A stretch of 64,000 nucleotides of DNA from Paracoccus sp. IB05 (lineage in GTDB: Bacteria > Pseudomonadota > Alphaproteobacteria > Rhodobacterales > Rhodobacteraceae), in the NCBI RefSeq assembly GCF_016405985.1, contig NZ_JAEFCF010000002.1, forward strand, positions 62,001-126,000, written 5' to 3'. A model generated the notes under the pieces. The model was not told where the DNA came from. It saw only the letters and a list, made by a program, of their open reading frames with translations, and searched no databases. Position 1 is the stretch's first letter. Each line of letters starts with the position of its first letter. Shown here piece after piece: positions 22,218-31,155 of the stretch. Made by a program: the position numbers and the translations under genes.

Positions 22218-22655
22218 TCACGGGATGAACAGCGACTGCCGGCTGATTGTTCCGATGCTCAGCCCCAGCGTCCGGCCAACGGATTGCACGAAACTGCCCG
22301 CGAAATCATAGCTGGCTGTGATGACAATAATCCTGTCCGGGCCCTGAGGCGGACTGCACGAGATAAGCGTGAAATTCTCGGGATGCAGAAGCAGGCTGGC
22401 ATTGACGAGAATTGGGACCGCGTCGCGTTCAAGGGTCGCGCAGAGCTGGTTCGCTTCGGGCCGGCCTGCATAGCGGTAGGAATAACGGGCAAGCTCATGC
22501 ACGACCTGCTGCAGATCGCTGGCTGCAGAAATATACATGCTGATAAAGACGATAAGGAAAATCAGCGCCAGCACGAGTGGAAAGACAATCACGAATTCCG
22601 CCGTCACCGCAGCATCTGAGCGGGTGAGAAATCTTTGCAAGGGGCGCCAGGTCAT
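22218..22655 (-). CDS. TadE-like pilus assembly protein
   Basis: This 145-residue protein has one hydrophobic segment near the N-terminus (AAVTAEFVIVFPLVLALIFL, about residues 15-34), with the Glu and Pro placement of TadE pseudopilins. After the membrane segment comes a 100-residue extracytoplasmic domain with two cysteines (LCATLER, LISCSPPQ). ATG 22655 has GGGGGA upstream and overlaps the preceding frame by ATGA. It looks intact although the two genes before it look decayed. It converges on hutF with a 27-base gap holding a CCCTGTCACAGGG palindrome. Confidence 0.7.
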   Translation of the reverse strand: MTWRPLQRFLTRSDAAVTAEFVIVFPLVLALIFLIVFISMYISAASDLQQVVHELARYSYRYAGRPEANQLCATLERDAVPILVNASLLLHPENFTLISCSPPQGPDRIIVITASYDFAGSFVQSVGRTLGLSIGTISRQSLFIP

Positions 22656-23206
22656 AACACATCCCCCGGAATTGCCAGCGCCATCAAGGCTTTCTGCGGG
22701 GCAGAGATATATCGGCTGCCCCTGGTTGGGGGCATAACACCCTCCGGGCCTGCGATCATTTGTGCCAGGTTGCGGGCATTTACGCAGCTTATCTCCCTCC
22801 ACCGGGCCCTGCAGATGGATATCGCGGAGAGCATGCGGACGACCCTGATAATGCCCTGACCCGAAAGCATCCCGGATCCCGGCAAACCCACATCAGCGAC
22901 AAGGTCCAGGCGCGCGGGGCGGGACGCGGGCAAAGGCCGCATTTCTTTCCGGCATCCCGCCGTTACAGTCCTGCGGGCGGTTGGCACCAAGAAAACCAGG
23001 ACGTCCTGGGGGCTCAATCCCGGCGTGGCAAGGAAATTGCGGGTCCCGTCGCGATTGGCGTCGTCGAGATGGTGGCTGCCCGGAGCGACGCGACAGGGCA
23101 GCATTGCCCCGACCGCTTCGCCCACCTGGCGTTCCGATAGCTCCGTAAGCCGCGGGTTGGCATATCTGGCCAGTACTGCAAAGGCGAGGTCCAGCGGTTT
23201 CCACAT
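22652..23206 (-). pseudogene. CpaD-like Tad pilus protein, probably decayed
   Basis: This 184-codon frame has a good ribosome-binding site (AAGGTGG) and lies 13 bases after the cpaC remnant, overlapping tadE by ATGA. The C-terminal part keeps the CpaD-like pattern CVNARNLAQMIAGPEGVMPP. The N-terminus reads AVLARYANPRLTELSERQ, where a lipobox with Cys before ANPRLTEL would be expected; the Cys is gone. About 26 unrelated residues separate DVGLPGSG from CVNARNLAQ. The frame has no internal stop, so it may still be translated. The CpaD call is weak to moderate. Confidence 0.45.
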
Positions 23207-23219
23207 GATCCATCCCACC

Positions 23220-24287
23220 TTACTGCAGACTGAAGCCGCCACGGCGGCTGCGTAAGCTGATCCTGGTACCGGGCCTGATTCTGCGGATCATTTTTCCGGT
23301 CACCGCCTGTTCGATCCCGCTGCCCGGCCCGGACGTGGTGGTTGCGCTCCTCTGGTTCAGCGCGGGCGCATCGGCATTGCCGGCGCCGGCACGGTCGGTA
23401 TCGCGCATATTGCTGGCGGGTTCCGGCCTGATCTGGGCCGTCTGCACGAACTCCAGCTTTACCCCGATTGGCTCAGGCTGACAGGCATCCAGATTGCTAT
23501 AGGCCCGAACCGGAAAGAGTAATCGCCCGCCGGCAGGAAATTTCGCGGCTTCACCCGATCGCGTCGTCAGGTCCGGCGCTGAGAGAATGGCAGCAAACCT
23601 GTTTTGCGACCATGCATCCGGCAGGCGGTTGAAATCGCCAAAACCGCAGCCGCTGCCGAGGCAACTGCCGCCGCTCCTCTGGGGCGCAGTAAAGTCGCCG
23701 GTGCTGGCGCTCAGGCCGTTGCCGGGATCCTCGCTGATGCTGCGAGAGACCGTCGCGATCCGGACCTGAAGACTGACCTGCGCACGGGCCCCGGTATCGC
23801 GCTGGTTCACGATGCTGGAATTGTCGCCCAACAACACCGCGACAATGTCGCCCGGCCTGGCCGCCCCGCTTTTTGACCTGGCCTTTCTGTTCCGGACCAC
23901 CGCGCCATTAAATGTCGAAACCGAAGCGTTGCCGCCCGATACCGCATGGCGTGCTACGGCCGAAAGCGCTGCCGCATCGACATCAGCCGCGATGGTCGCG
24001 CTGACGATCCTCTCATGATCCTCGCCCGGCATGAAGAGACTGGCGGCTCTGACCTCGCGACCGTCCGCATAAAGACGACGCGCCGACATCAGGTCGGGTT
24101 CGGCAATCGGAGGGTCTGACAGGAAAACTGCCGAGGCGGGCTTTTCAGGCTTTATGAATTTCGCCACGGCAACATTGGGGGTCAGCCAGCCGGACCCGAC
24201 CGGCTCGGCATCCTGGCCAATCCCGGCAATGGGAGCCGGCACCGTCTGGAGATCGGCCGGCACATTTGCTGATAAAAAAGGCAACAT
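23220..24287 (-). pseudogene. CpaC/RcpA-like pilus secretin, decayed
   Basis: The 355-codon frame keeps recognisable secretin pieces in order: KPEKPASAVFLSDPPIAEPD (N-terminal domain), SATIAADVDAAALSAVARHA, then a variant of the QV.LRVRIAEVSRSV block (QVSLQVRIATVSRSISED) and LSAPDLTTRSGEAAKFPAGG (start of the secretin core). After that the secretin barrel is not recognisable; APALNQRSATTT hints at APALxxRRAxTT in a shifted frame, and the usual GLGDxPxLGALF end is missing. A separate frame from 24367 gives a basic start (MTLATLRFCKAVPRRMG) that could be the lost signal peptide, displaced by an upstream frameshift. I read it as a pseudogene of a Tad pilus secretin. Confidence 0.55.
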
Positions 24288-24367
24288 CGGAATCGCTTTC
24301 CTGCACCTGGGACAGCCCCCATTCTGCGCGGCACAGCTTTACAGAATCTCAACGTCGCCAGGGTCAT

Positions 24368-24809
24368 TGGCGGTCCGGTCTGGCAAAAAACGCGTCAACT
24401 TTTGTGAAAGGTGTTTAGCTTAAGGTCTCTTCAGCCGGCTGTGGCGCGCCGGAAAAGGGTGCCGGGCGGGATCGGGTGCAACGCGGAGAGAGAAGCTTTC
24501 ATGACCAGATCGCATTACCTGCACATTATGTCTTCTGTTTTGCTGCCGGTACCAGTGTCACGCGCGCCCCCGAGACCGCGCAGCTGGCACAGACGGCCTG
24601 GTCGGTAGAGGAATACGACGAAGCGGGCCACTTCGAGCGCGCGGCAGCGGGGGGCTGCTTTGCTCAACGCTTTGTTGCGCATAGAAACATCCTATGAAGA
24701 TCCGGGTAAGGGGGATGCCGGGACAAGGCTGGCCGAATTCCACGCCGCCCTGAAGCCACAGCGCGGCTGTCTCATCTTTCAGCAGCTGGCCGCACCCGGG
24801 CAAGGGCAG
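24368..24809. other. gene-poor stretch beside the Tad remnants
   Basis: About 440 bases with only short frames that resemble nothing I know. It lies between the 3' end of the HisC-like gene and the start of the decayed cpaC, both on the minus strand. It could hold a former promoter for the pilus genes (TTGACG at about 24391-24396 on the minus strand is -35-like) or remnants of further Tad genes too decayed to recognise. Confidence 0.4.
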
Positions 24810-25928
24810 TCAGGCAAGCAGCGCGCCAAGCGCCGCCAGCACCTGGTCTCCATCTTCCGCAGTCCCGGTCGAAACCCGCAGCCAGTTCTCGTAACCCTTC
24901 TGTTTCCAGGGCTTTACGATGATACCGCGATCCAGCAGCCCCTCAGCAACCTGACCGGCAGGCCGCCCGCAATCGACAAAGAGAAAATTGCCGCGCGAGG
25001 CCAGGACCCGCAGTTCCAGTGACCGCAGCGCCTTTGCCATACGGTCGCGTTCCTGCACAGCGAGGCCAACGGCCTGGTGCATCGACGCGGTATGATCCAG
25101 CGCGGACCTTGCCGCGACCTGCGCCAGGAGATTCGTATTGAATGGCGTGCGGGCAAGATCAAAGCCGCGCTTCAGGTCTGCTGAGTTGGTCATGGCATAG
25201 CCAATCCGCAGACCCGCAAGACCCCAGGCCTTGGAGAAGGTCCGCAGGATCACCAGCGGGCCGGGATGGGTGGCAAGCCAGGGCGCGCCGCTGGCATAAT
25301 CCGGCCCGTCACCGGGGGCCGAGGCATATTCGTGATAGGCCTCATCCAGACAGGTGATCGCGTCGGGATGAACAGCCGCAAGCACCGACCGCAGCCCGTC
25401 CGCATCAAGCCAGAGGCCGGCCGGGTTCATCGGATTGGCGAAAAGCACAAGGCGTACCGGCCTCGACACGGCCGCGAGCAAGGCCGGCAGGTCGATCTCT
25501 CCCGCAGCGGTCAGCCCGATTCGCGTGACTTTCGCGCCCATGGTCTGCGCATAATCCTCATGCAGCGGGAAGGAGGGAAACAGCGTCACCACCTCGTCCC
25601 CGGGCCGCAGAACCGCGCGGGCCAGCACTGCCAGCAGATCCTCAGAGCCGTTTCCAAGCGTGAAATGCGGGGGATCGAGCCCGTGAAACGCGGCCAGCGC
25701 GGCGATCAGATCGCGCCCCTCCGGATCGGGATAGGCCCCGATGCGACCCGCCGCTTCACGTACGGCCGCAATCACCCCGGGTGCCGGGCCGGCGGGATTT
25801 TCATTCGACCCCAGCTTTGCCACCCGTGTCACACCGGGGCGTGACGCGACTGCCGCCGGCGTCAGCCCGGCATTATAGGGGCTGAGCGCAGCCAGCTCGG
25901 GGCGCAAAAGTGAGACAGATCCGGTCAT
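24810..25928 (-). CDS. HisC-like pyridoxal-phosphate aminotransferase
   Basis: This 372-residue class I/II aminotransferase of the histidinol-phosphate aminotransferase group shows LGSNENPAGPAP, the NGSEDLL loop, DEAYHEYA and the PLP lysine in RTFSKAWGLAGLRIGY. ATG 25928 fits the family N-terminus; the upstream extension of the frame does not. It is divergent from the SDR gene, with a GTATATAC operator-like site 63 bases upstream, and it is not near biosynthetic his genes. Role inferred: transamination in a catabolic pathway, possibly imidazolepyruvate/histidine; aromatic amino acids are an alternative. A biosynthetic HisC role cannot be excluded. Confidence 0.85.
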   Translation of the reverse strand: MTGSVSLLRPELAALSPYNAGLTPAAVASRPGVTRVAKLGSNENPAGPAPGVIAAVREAAGRIGAYPDPEGRDLIAALAAFHGLDPPHFTLGNGSEDLLAVLARAVLRPGDEVVTLFPSFPLHEDYAQTMGAKVTRIGLTAAGEIDLPALLAAVSRPVRLVLFANPMNPAGLWLDADGLRSVLAAVHPDAITCLDEAYHEYASAPGDGPDYASGAPWLATHPGPLVILRTFSKAWGLAGLRIGYAMTNSADLKRGFDLARTPFNTNLLAQVAARSALDHTASMHQAVGLAVQERDRMAKALRSLELRVLASRGNFLFVDCGRPAGQVAEGLLDRGIIVKPWKQKGYENWLRVSTGTAEDGDQVLAALGALLA

Positions 25929-25990
25929 GGGTCCCTCAGGAAAGAGCGGTGGGCAAGGGCGGTTGACAGCCGGGTCGAAGCTATGTCTCT

Positions 25991-26001
25991 TGTATATACA
26001 T
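25991..26001. promoter_or_regulatory. candidate HutC operator between HisC-like gene and SDR gene
   Basis: TGTATATACAT, with the palindrome TGTATATACA at 25991-26000, in the context CTCTTGTATATACATGTAAAGAG. It shares GTATATACAT and a following AAAGAG with the hutI-hutF site. It is 63 bases before the aminotransferase start and 75 before the SDR start, so it can act on both. Confidence 0.62.
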
Positions 26002-26075
26002 GTAAAGAGTGCCGTCTGCTGTTCTCTCTTCCGGCCGGGATCGTTAATCTCACCGGCAATGAAAGGAAGCCTGCC

Positions 26076-26846
26076 ATGCATACCGCGTCCAGTGTCACCG
26101 CGCTCTTCTCTCTTTCCGGCCGCCGTGCCCTTGTGACTGGCGCCAGCCGGGGTCTTGGCCAGGCCATGGCACTGGGTCTGGCGCAAGCCGGGGCGGATCT
26201 GGTGATTTCCGCCCGCAGCATCACTGCGCTTGAGGAGACCGCCGGGCTGATCCGCGACGCTGGCGGCAGGGTCACAGCGCTTGCACTGGATCAGCGTGAG
26301 GTCGGCGGCATCGAAGCCGCGCTTGCAGGCCTGGGGGATATCGACATCCTGGTGAACAATGCCGGGGTGGAAGAAATCCGTCCCTCGACCGAAGTGACCG
26401 AGGCGCTTTGGGACAAGATCGTCGACACCAATCTTAAGGGTGCGTTTTTCACCACCCAGGCGGTGGCAAAGGGCATGCTGGATCGCGGGCGCGGTGCGGT
26501 CATCAATCTTTGTTCGCTGACCTCTTATGTCGGCGTGCCCACCGCCACGCCTTACGGGTCGTCGAAATCGGGGCTTTTGGGCATGACGCGGGCGCTGTCA
26601 GCCGAATGGGCGGCGCGCGGCGTTAGGGTCAACGCCATCGCGCCGGGCTATTTCCGCACCGAGATGACGGAAGTGTTCTACCAGAATGAGGCCTGGGCGG
26701 GGGCGATGCTCGACAAGATCCCGCAGCGCCGCTTTGGCGAGGGTGCCGATCTGATTGGCGCGGTGATTTTCCTCGCCTCGGACGCTTCGGCCTATATCAC
26801 CGGGCAATGTATCGGTATTGACGGCGGGTATCTGGCCTCGATCTGA
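26076..26846 (+). CDS. short-chain dehydrogenase/reductase
   Basis: This 256-residue classical SDR has the cofactor motif TGASRGLG at residues 21-28, LVNNAG near residue 90, and the catalytic YGSSK. The ending YITGQCIGIDGGYLAS is typical of gluconate 5-dehydrogenase or 3-oxoacyl reductase-like members. ATG 26076 has AAAGGAAG upstream; the longer frame start at 25983 would overlap the operator and is unlikely. It probably oxidises or reduces a secondary alcohol of the compound imported by the next genes. The 155-base gap to the ABC operon contains a small GCCTGaaataCAGGC hairpin and a further operator-like site. Confidence 0.88.
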   Translation: MHTASSVTALFSLSGRRALVTGASRGLGQAMALGLAQAGADLVISARSITALEETAGLIRDAGGRVTALALDQREVGGIEAALAGLGDIDILVNNAGVEEIRPSTEVTEALWDKIVDTNLKGAFFTTQAVAKGMLDRGRGAVINLCSLTSYVGVPTATPYGSSKSGLLGMTRALSAEWAARGVRVNAIAPGYFRTEMTEVFYQNEAWAGAMLDKIPQRRFGEGADLIGAVIFLASDASAYITGQCIGIDGGYLASI

Positions 26847-26901
26847 GCCATCTGCCTGAAATACAGGCGTGATGCTGTAAAATCCGGGCCAAAACCCTTC
26901 T

Positions 26902-26914
26902 CAGGTATATACAT
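26902..26914. promoter_or_regulatory. candidate HutC operator upstream of the ABC importer operon
   Basis: CAGGTATATACAT, identical over 13 bases to the hutI-hutF site, with GTATATAC at 26905-26912. It lies 87 bases before the preferred start of the ABC ATPase and downstream of the SDR stop, so it most likely controls the eight-gene operon that follows. Confidence 0.65.
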
Positions 26915-27001
26915 TATGCCGGTTAAGGGGAAGAAAGACAGCGGAAGGCGCGATGCGATGGGTGAGGATCTACGGAAATGTCAGGCAGGAGCAACGCAGA
27001 T

Positions 27002-28099
27002 ATGAGCGGGACGGGCTCGTCTGACGCCGTGGTGGCGCGGAATGTGGATATGGATTTCGGCACCGGCGCGATGGCGGTGAAACAGGCCGGGTTCAGCCTC
27101 GCGCGCGGGCGGTTCCTGACCATTCTCGGCCCGTCGGGATCGGGGAAGACCACGCTTTTGCGGATGATCGCGGGCTTTCAGACGCCGACGCGCGGCGAGA
27201 TCCTGATCGGCGGCAAGCCTGCGGATGCGGTGGCGCCGCATCGCCGCTCGGTGGGGATGGTGTTTCAGAAACTGGCGCTGTTCCCGCATATGAGTGTCGA
27301 GGAAAATGTTGCCTTCCCGCTGAAGATGCGGCGCTTCAACCCGCGTGAGATCCCGGGAAGGGTGGCGCAATATCTGGATCTGGTGCGGCTGGGCGGCTTT
27401 GCGAAACGGCGGATCAATGAGCTTTCGGGCGGCCAGCAACAGCGGGTGGCGATTGCGCGGGCGCTGGTATTCGAGCCCGAGCTTTTGCTGCTGGATGAGC
27501 CGCTGGCGGCGCTGGACCGCAAGCTGCGCGAAGAGATGCAGCTGGAATTTCGCCGCATTCAGAAAGAGTTGGGCGTCACCACGATCAATGTGACCCATGA
27601 CCAGCGCGAGGCGCTGGTGGTCTCGGATGAGATCATCGTGATGGACCAGGGCGAGATTCAGCAACATGCTTCGCCGGTCGAGATGTATCGCCGCCCCGCG
27701 AACCCGTTCGTGGCGCATTTCATCGGCGTGTCGAGTTTTCTGGCGGGCCGGCGGACAGAAACGGGCCTGACCGTGAATGGCAGTGATTGCGCGGGCCAGG
27801 CGGTGGCGGATATTGCGCCGGGCGCTGAGGCGCGGGGTGCGATCCGGGCCGAACAGGTGCGGATCGCGGCGCCGGGGGACGCGCTTTCCGGTTGCGATAC
27901 TGTGCTGGAGGGCCAGGTCAGTGACACGATTTTCGAAGGCGAGCGGCTTTTGTACTTTGTCACCCTGCCGGCGCTTGCGACGACAATTCAGGTTTTTCAC
28001 CACGATCCGGCAGAACATGCGCCCTATGCGCGGGGCGCGACAGTTTCGGTCGGCTGGACTGCAAGAGACCTGCTGATCTTTCCCGCAAAAGACCGCTAA
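27002..28099 (+). CDS. ABC transporter ATPase, spermidine/putrescine (PotA) class
   Basis: This 365-residue ATPase energises the importer made with the next three genes. Walker A is GPSGSGKTT, signature LSGGQQQRVAIARAL, Walker B LLLLDEPLAALD, and the switch His in NVTHDQREAL. A C-terminal TOBE-type domain (about residue 260 on) is typical of the PotA/MalK group. ATG 27002 has AGGAG 10 bases upstream; ATG 26978 in frame is possible. It begins an operon running to 35943. Confidence 0.92.
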   Translation: MSGTGSSDAVVARNVDMDFGTGAMAVKQAGFSLARGRFLTILGPSGSGKTTLLRMIAGFQTPTRGEILIGGKPADAVAPHRRSVGMVFQKLALFPHMSVEENVAFPLKMRRFNPREIPGRVAQYLDLVRLGGFAKRRINELSGGQQQRVAIARALVFEPELLLLDEPLAALDRKLREEMQLEFRRIQKELGVTTINVTHDQREALVVSDEIIVMDQGEIQQHASPVEMYRRPANPFVAHFIGVSSFLAGRRTETGLTVNGSDCAGQAVADIAPGAEARGAIRAEQVRIAAPGDALSGCDTVLEGQVSDTIFEGERLLYFVTLPALATTIQVFHHDPAEHAPYARGATVSVGWTARDLLIFPAKDR

Positions 28100-28136
28100 A
28101 CAGGCGGCGAGCCATATCAACAAGGAGACCTGAGAC

Positions 28137-29246
28137 ATGTCGAACCCTGTTTATCGTCCCAATCGCCGTGCGCTCTTGCGCGGAACGGCTGCTGCAGGGG
28201 CAGCGGCGCTGATCGGATCGCTGCCGGCGCGCCGGCTGATGGCGCAGGACGCGCCGGCAAAACCTGCCGAGATCATCGTGCGGGCCTGGGGCGGATCCTG
28301 GGTTGAGGCGCTGAAGAAAGGCGTCTCGGACCCGTTCACCGCTGCGACCGGCATCCAGGTGCGTCACGATCTGACCGAAGATAACGAGATCCAGCCGAAG
28401 GTCTGGGCATCGGTCGCGCAAGGCCGCGTGCCGCCGATCCATATCAACTGGGACACCACCACCAATGCGACGAAATCGGCGCTGCGCGGTGTGACCGAGG
28501 ATCTGTCAGATCTGGCGAATCTTGCGAATACGACCGATCTGGCAAAGCCCGTGGGGCTCGACGGCTATCCGATCGTGAATACCTATGGCTATGTCTATGT
28601 GCTGGCCTACCGGCCGGGGGCGTTCCCGGATGGTGCGCCGACCTCGTGGAAGGTGCTGCTGGATCCGAAATTCAAGGGGCGGATTGCGCTTTACAATGAC
28701 GGGATCGGCTTCCACTTCCCGGCTCAGGTGGCGGGCGGCGGCAATCTCGAGGATATTCCGGGCAATATGCAACCGGCCTGGGATTTCATCACGCAGGTGA
28801 AACAGCAGCAGCCGCTGCTGGGCGAGGACCCCGATTTCACCGCCTGGTTCCAGAATGGTGAGATCGACATCGCCTGTACCATTTCGACCAATGCGCGCGA
28901 AGCGAAGAAGAACGGTGTCGATCTGGCCTGGACCGTGCCGGAAGAGGGCGCGAAGTTTGACACGGATGGGCTCTGGATCCCGAAAGGTCTGCCGGAGAAT
29001 GAGCTCTACTGGGCGAAGGAATATATCAACTTCGCCATCAGCCAGGACGCGCAGCAGGTCTGGTGTGACGGGCTGGGACTTCCGGGCGTGGTGCCGGGGC
29101 TGACGCCGCCGGAGGATCTGGTGGGCGACCCGTCCTACCCGGATACGCCGGAAGAGATGGCGCATCTGATCCGCATCTCGACCAAGGTACAGGTCGAGAA
29201 TGAGAGCGAATGGTTCTCGAAGTTCAAAGAGATCATGCAGGGATAA
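28137..29246 (+). CDS. ABC transporter substrate-binding protein, PotD-like, Tat-exported
   Basis: This 369-residue periplasmic protein starts with a twin-arginine signal (PNRRALLRGTAAAGAAALIG, about residues 8-27, cleavage likely after MAQ). The mature part begins EIIVRAWGGSWVEALKKG, typical of the spermidine/putrescine-binding family (SBP type 1/8). Folding before export via Tat is unusual but known for this class in alphaproteobacteria. The ligand is unknown; the family includes polyamine, opine and other organic-cation binders. It is followed by a run of three GC-rich hairpins before the permeases. Confidence 0.9.
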   Translation: MSNPVYRPNRRALLRGTAAAGAAALIGSLPARRLMAQDAPAKPAEIIVRAWGGSWVEALKKGVSDPFTAATGIQVRHDLTEDNEIQPKVWASVAQGRVPPIHINWDTTTNATKSALRGVTEDLSDLANLANTTDLAKPVGLDGYPIVNTYGYVYVLAYRPGAFPDGAPTSWKVLLDPKFKGRIALYNDGIGFHFPAQVAGGGNLEDIPGNMQPAWDFITQVKQQQPLLGEDPDFTAWFQNGEIDIACTISTNAREAKKNGVDLAWTVPEEGAKFDTDGLWIPKGLPENELYWAKEYINFAISQDAQQVWCDGLGLPGVVPGLTPPEDLVGDPSYPDTPEEMAHLIRISTKVQVENESEWFSKFKEIMQG

Positions 29247-29254
29247 CGAGGGGG

Positions 29255-29367
29255 GCTGACGGCTTTCCCCAGGCCTGAAGGCCCGGGGGCACCGTCAGCG
29301 CAGGCCGGGGGGCAAGCCCCCCGGACCCCCCATCCCGCGCCTGCCCGCCGGTGGTTCACCCGGCGGG
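29255..29367. repeat. three tandem GC-rich hairpins between binding protein and permease genes
   Basis: GCTGACGG 29255-29262 pairs with CCGTCAGC 29292-29299. CCGGGGGG 29305-29312 pairs with CCCCCCGG 29317-29324 around CAAG. CCCGCCGG 29344-29351 pairs with CCGGCGGG 29360-29367. All three are perfect stems inside a 147-base gap of an otherwise tight operon. Such structures after binding-protein genes protect the upstream mRNA or reduce permease expression; that role is inferred. Confidence 0.7.
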
Positions 29368-29393
29368 TGGGGTGACCCTTCCGGATAGAACCG

Positions 29394-30341
29394 ATGCCGA
29401 ACCCCTCTCCCGAGTTTCGCTACCCGCTGCACTGGCGCCTGATGGATGCGGTGGAGCGGATCGCCGACCTGGTCTGGCCGCGCCGTCTGTCGCGCCATAC
29501 CGGCTGGCTGTTTATCGCGCCTGCGCTTTTGCTGGTCGGGCTTCTGGTGCTGGGGCTGATCCAGATCGCGGATGCCTCGCTCAGGACGCTGGACACCTCG
29601 ACCTTTCTGATGTCGGAGGACTGGTCGACAGAGAATTACCGCAAGGCGCTTTCGTCTTCCACCTATCTGACGGTGGCCTGGCGGTCGCTGTCGGCCGCGG
29701 TTCTGACCACGGTTCTGACGCTGATCCTCGCGTTTCCCTATGCCTGGGCGCTGGTGCGGGTGAAAAAGGCCTGGATCCGCAAGGCGCTGCTGATCACGCT
29801 GTTTTTGCCGTTTTTCATCGGCCAGGTGGTGCGCGCCTATGGCTGGCTGATCATCCTCGGGAATTCCGGCATGGTGAATGAGGCGCTTTCGCTGGTCGGC
29901 GTGACCCCGATGCGGCTTTTGTTCAATTACGGCGCGGTGGTCTTCGGCCTTGTGCAATATATGCTGCCCTTCGCCGTGCTGCTGCTGGTGCCGGCGCTGA
30001 CCGCAATCCCGGAAGAAACCGAGACCGCCGCCGGGTCGCTGGGCGCGAGCTGGCCGCGCATTCTGTGGCATGTGCTGCTGCCGATGGCGAAGCCCGGGCT
30101 GATCGGGGCGGGGCTCGTGGTATTTACGCTGACGCTCACCGATTTCGCGGTGCCGGCGATGCTGGGCGGCGGCGGTCAGGATTTCATCGCCAATGCGATC
30201 TATGACCAGTTCTTTCGCACCGCCGATCAGGGGCTTGGCTCGGCGCTGGCGCTGATACTGGTGGCGGCAGGGTCGGTGCTGGTGGGGCTGGTGTTCATGA
30301 TCTTCGGCGCCGGGACGCTGGCGATGGGAGGCCGCAAATGA
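29394..30341 (+). CDS. ABC transporter permease, PotB class
   Basis: This 315-residue inner-membrane permease has a first membrane segment LFIAPALLLVGLLVLGLIQ near residue 40 and five more in the body. The EAA loop that docks the ATPase is EETETAAGSLGASWPRILWH. It pairs with the next gene, which overlaps it by ATGA, as the two membrane subunits. ATG 29394 follows the hairpin cluster after the binding-protein gene. Confidence 0.92.
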   Translation: MPNPSPEFRYPLHWRLMDAVERIADLVWPRRLSRHTGWLFIAPALLLVGLLVLGLIQIADASLRTLDTSTFLMSEDWSTENYRKALSSSTYLTVAWRSLSAAVLTTVLTLILAFPYAWALVRVKKAWIRKALLITLFLPFFIGQVVRAYGWLIILGNSGMVNEALSLVGVTPMRLLFNYGAVVFGLVQYMLPFAVLLLVPALTAIPEETETAAGSLGASWPRILWHVLLPMAKPGLIGAGLVVFTLTLTDFAVPAMLGGGGQDFIANAIYDQFFRTADQGLGSALALILVAAGSVLVGLVFMIFGAGTLAMGGRK

Positions 30342-31135
30342 TGTCTTTCAGCCAGAAAATCACCGTCTGGAGCCTCGTCTGGTTCTCGATCATCACCCTG
30401 TCTTTGCCGACGCTGGTGGTGCTGGGGGCGAGCCTGACCGCCGGCAATATGGTCGCCTTTCCGCCGCAGGGGCTTTCGCTGCAATGGTATGAGAAGATCG
30501 CGCTGGCCCGCGATCTGCAGCAGGCCTTTCTGCGCTCGCTGATCGTCGCCGGGATCTGCACCCTCGTTGCGGTGCCGGTGGGGACGCTGGCGGGCCTTGC
30601 GCTGTCGCGGTTCCGCCTGCGCTTTACCACGGCGATCCAGGTCTATCTGCTCTTGCCCTTTACCGTGCCACTGATCGGATCGGGGATCGGGCTGATGCTG
30701 GTGTTCGGTGAATGGCATGTGCTGGGCAGCCTCTGGCCGGTGGGCATGGCCTGCGCGGTCATCAATCTGCCCTTCATCATCTGGTCGGTCTCGTCTTCGG
30801 CGGTGCTGCTGGACCCGGATCTTGAGCTTGCGGCGCAGAATTGCGGGGCAGGGCGGGTGCAGACCTTCCTTCATGTCACGCTGCCTGCCGTGATGCCGGG
30901 CGTGATCACCGGGGGGCTTCTGATGTTCATCCTCGCGATGAACGAATTCCTTGTGAGCCTCCTTCTCACGGATGCCCGCATCGTCACTTTGCCGGTGCTG
31001 ATCTACAACTCGATCCGCTCGATCATCACGCCTGATCTGGCTGCCGTCTCGGTGGTGTTCATCGCGATTGCGCTGGCGGCGATCTGGTTGCTCGACAAGC
31101 TCGTCGGGCTGGAAATCTTTCTTAAATCCAAATGA
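30338..31135 (+). CDS. ABC transporter permease, PotC class
   Basis: This 265-residue second permease subunit has about six membrane segments and an EAA loop DPDLELAAQNCGAGRVQTFL. ATG 30338 lies in an ATGA overlap with the first permease. The substrate-recognition class is spermidine/putrescine (PotC/PotI), but this family carries many cations and small organic compounds. The gene ends about 20 bases before the preferred start of the HisD-like gene. Confidence 0.92.
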   Translation: MMSFSQKITVWSLVWFSIITLSLPTLVVLGASLTAGNMVAFPPQGLSLQWYEKIALARDLQQAFLRSLIVAGICTLVAVPVGTLAGLALSRFRLRFTTAIQVYLLLPFTVPLIGSGIGLMLVFGEWHVLGSLWPVGMACAVINLPFIIWSVSSSAVLLDPDLELAAQNCGAGRVQTFLHVTLPAVMPGVITGGLLMFILAMNEFLVSLLLTDARIVTLPVLIYNSIRSIITPDLAAVSVVFIAIALAAIWLLDKLVGLEIFLKSK

Positions 31136-31155
31136 CTATGCGAGAGGGCCTGTCC

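Noticed and set aside
24810-25928. Biosynthetic histidinol-phosphate aminotransferase
   Set aside because: No other his biosynthesis genes are adjacent, and a hut-type operator lies upstream. A catabolic role is preferred, although the sequence alone does not exclude biosynthesis.
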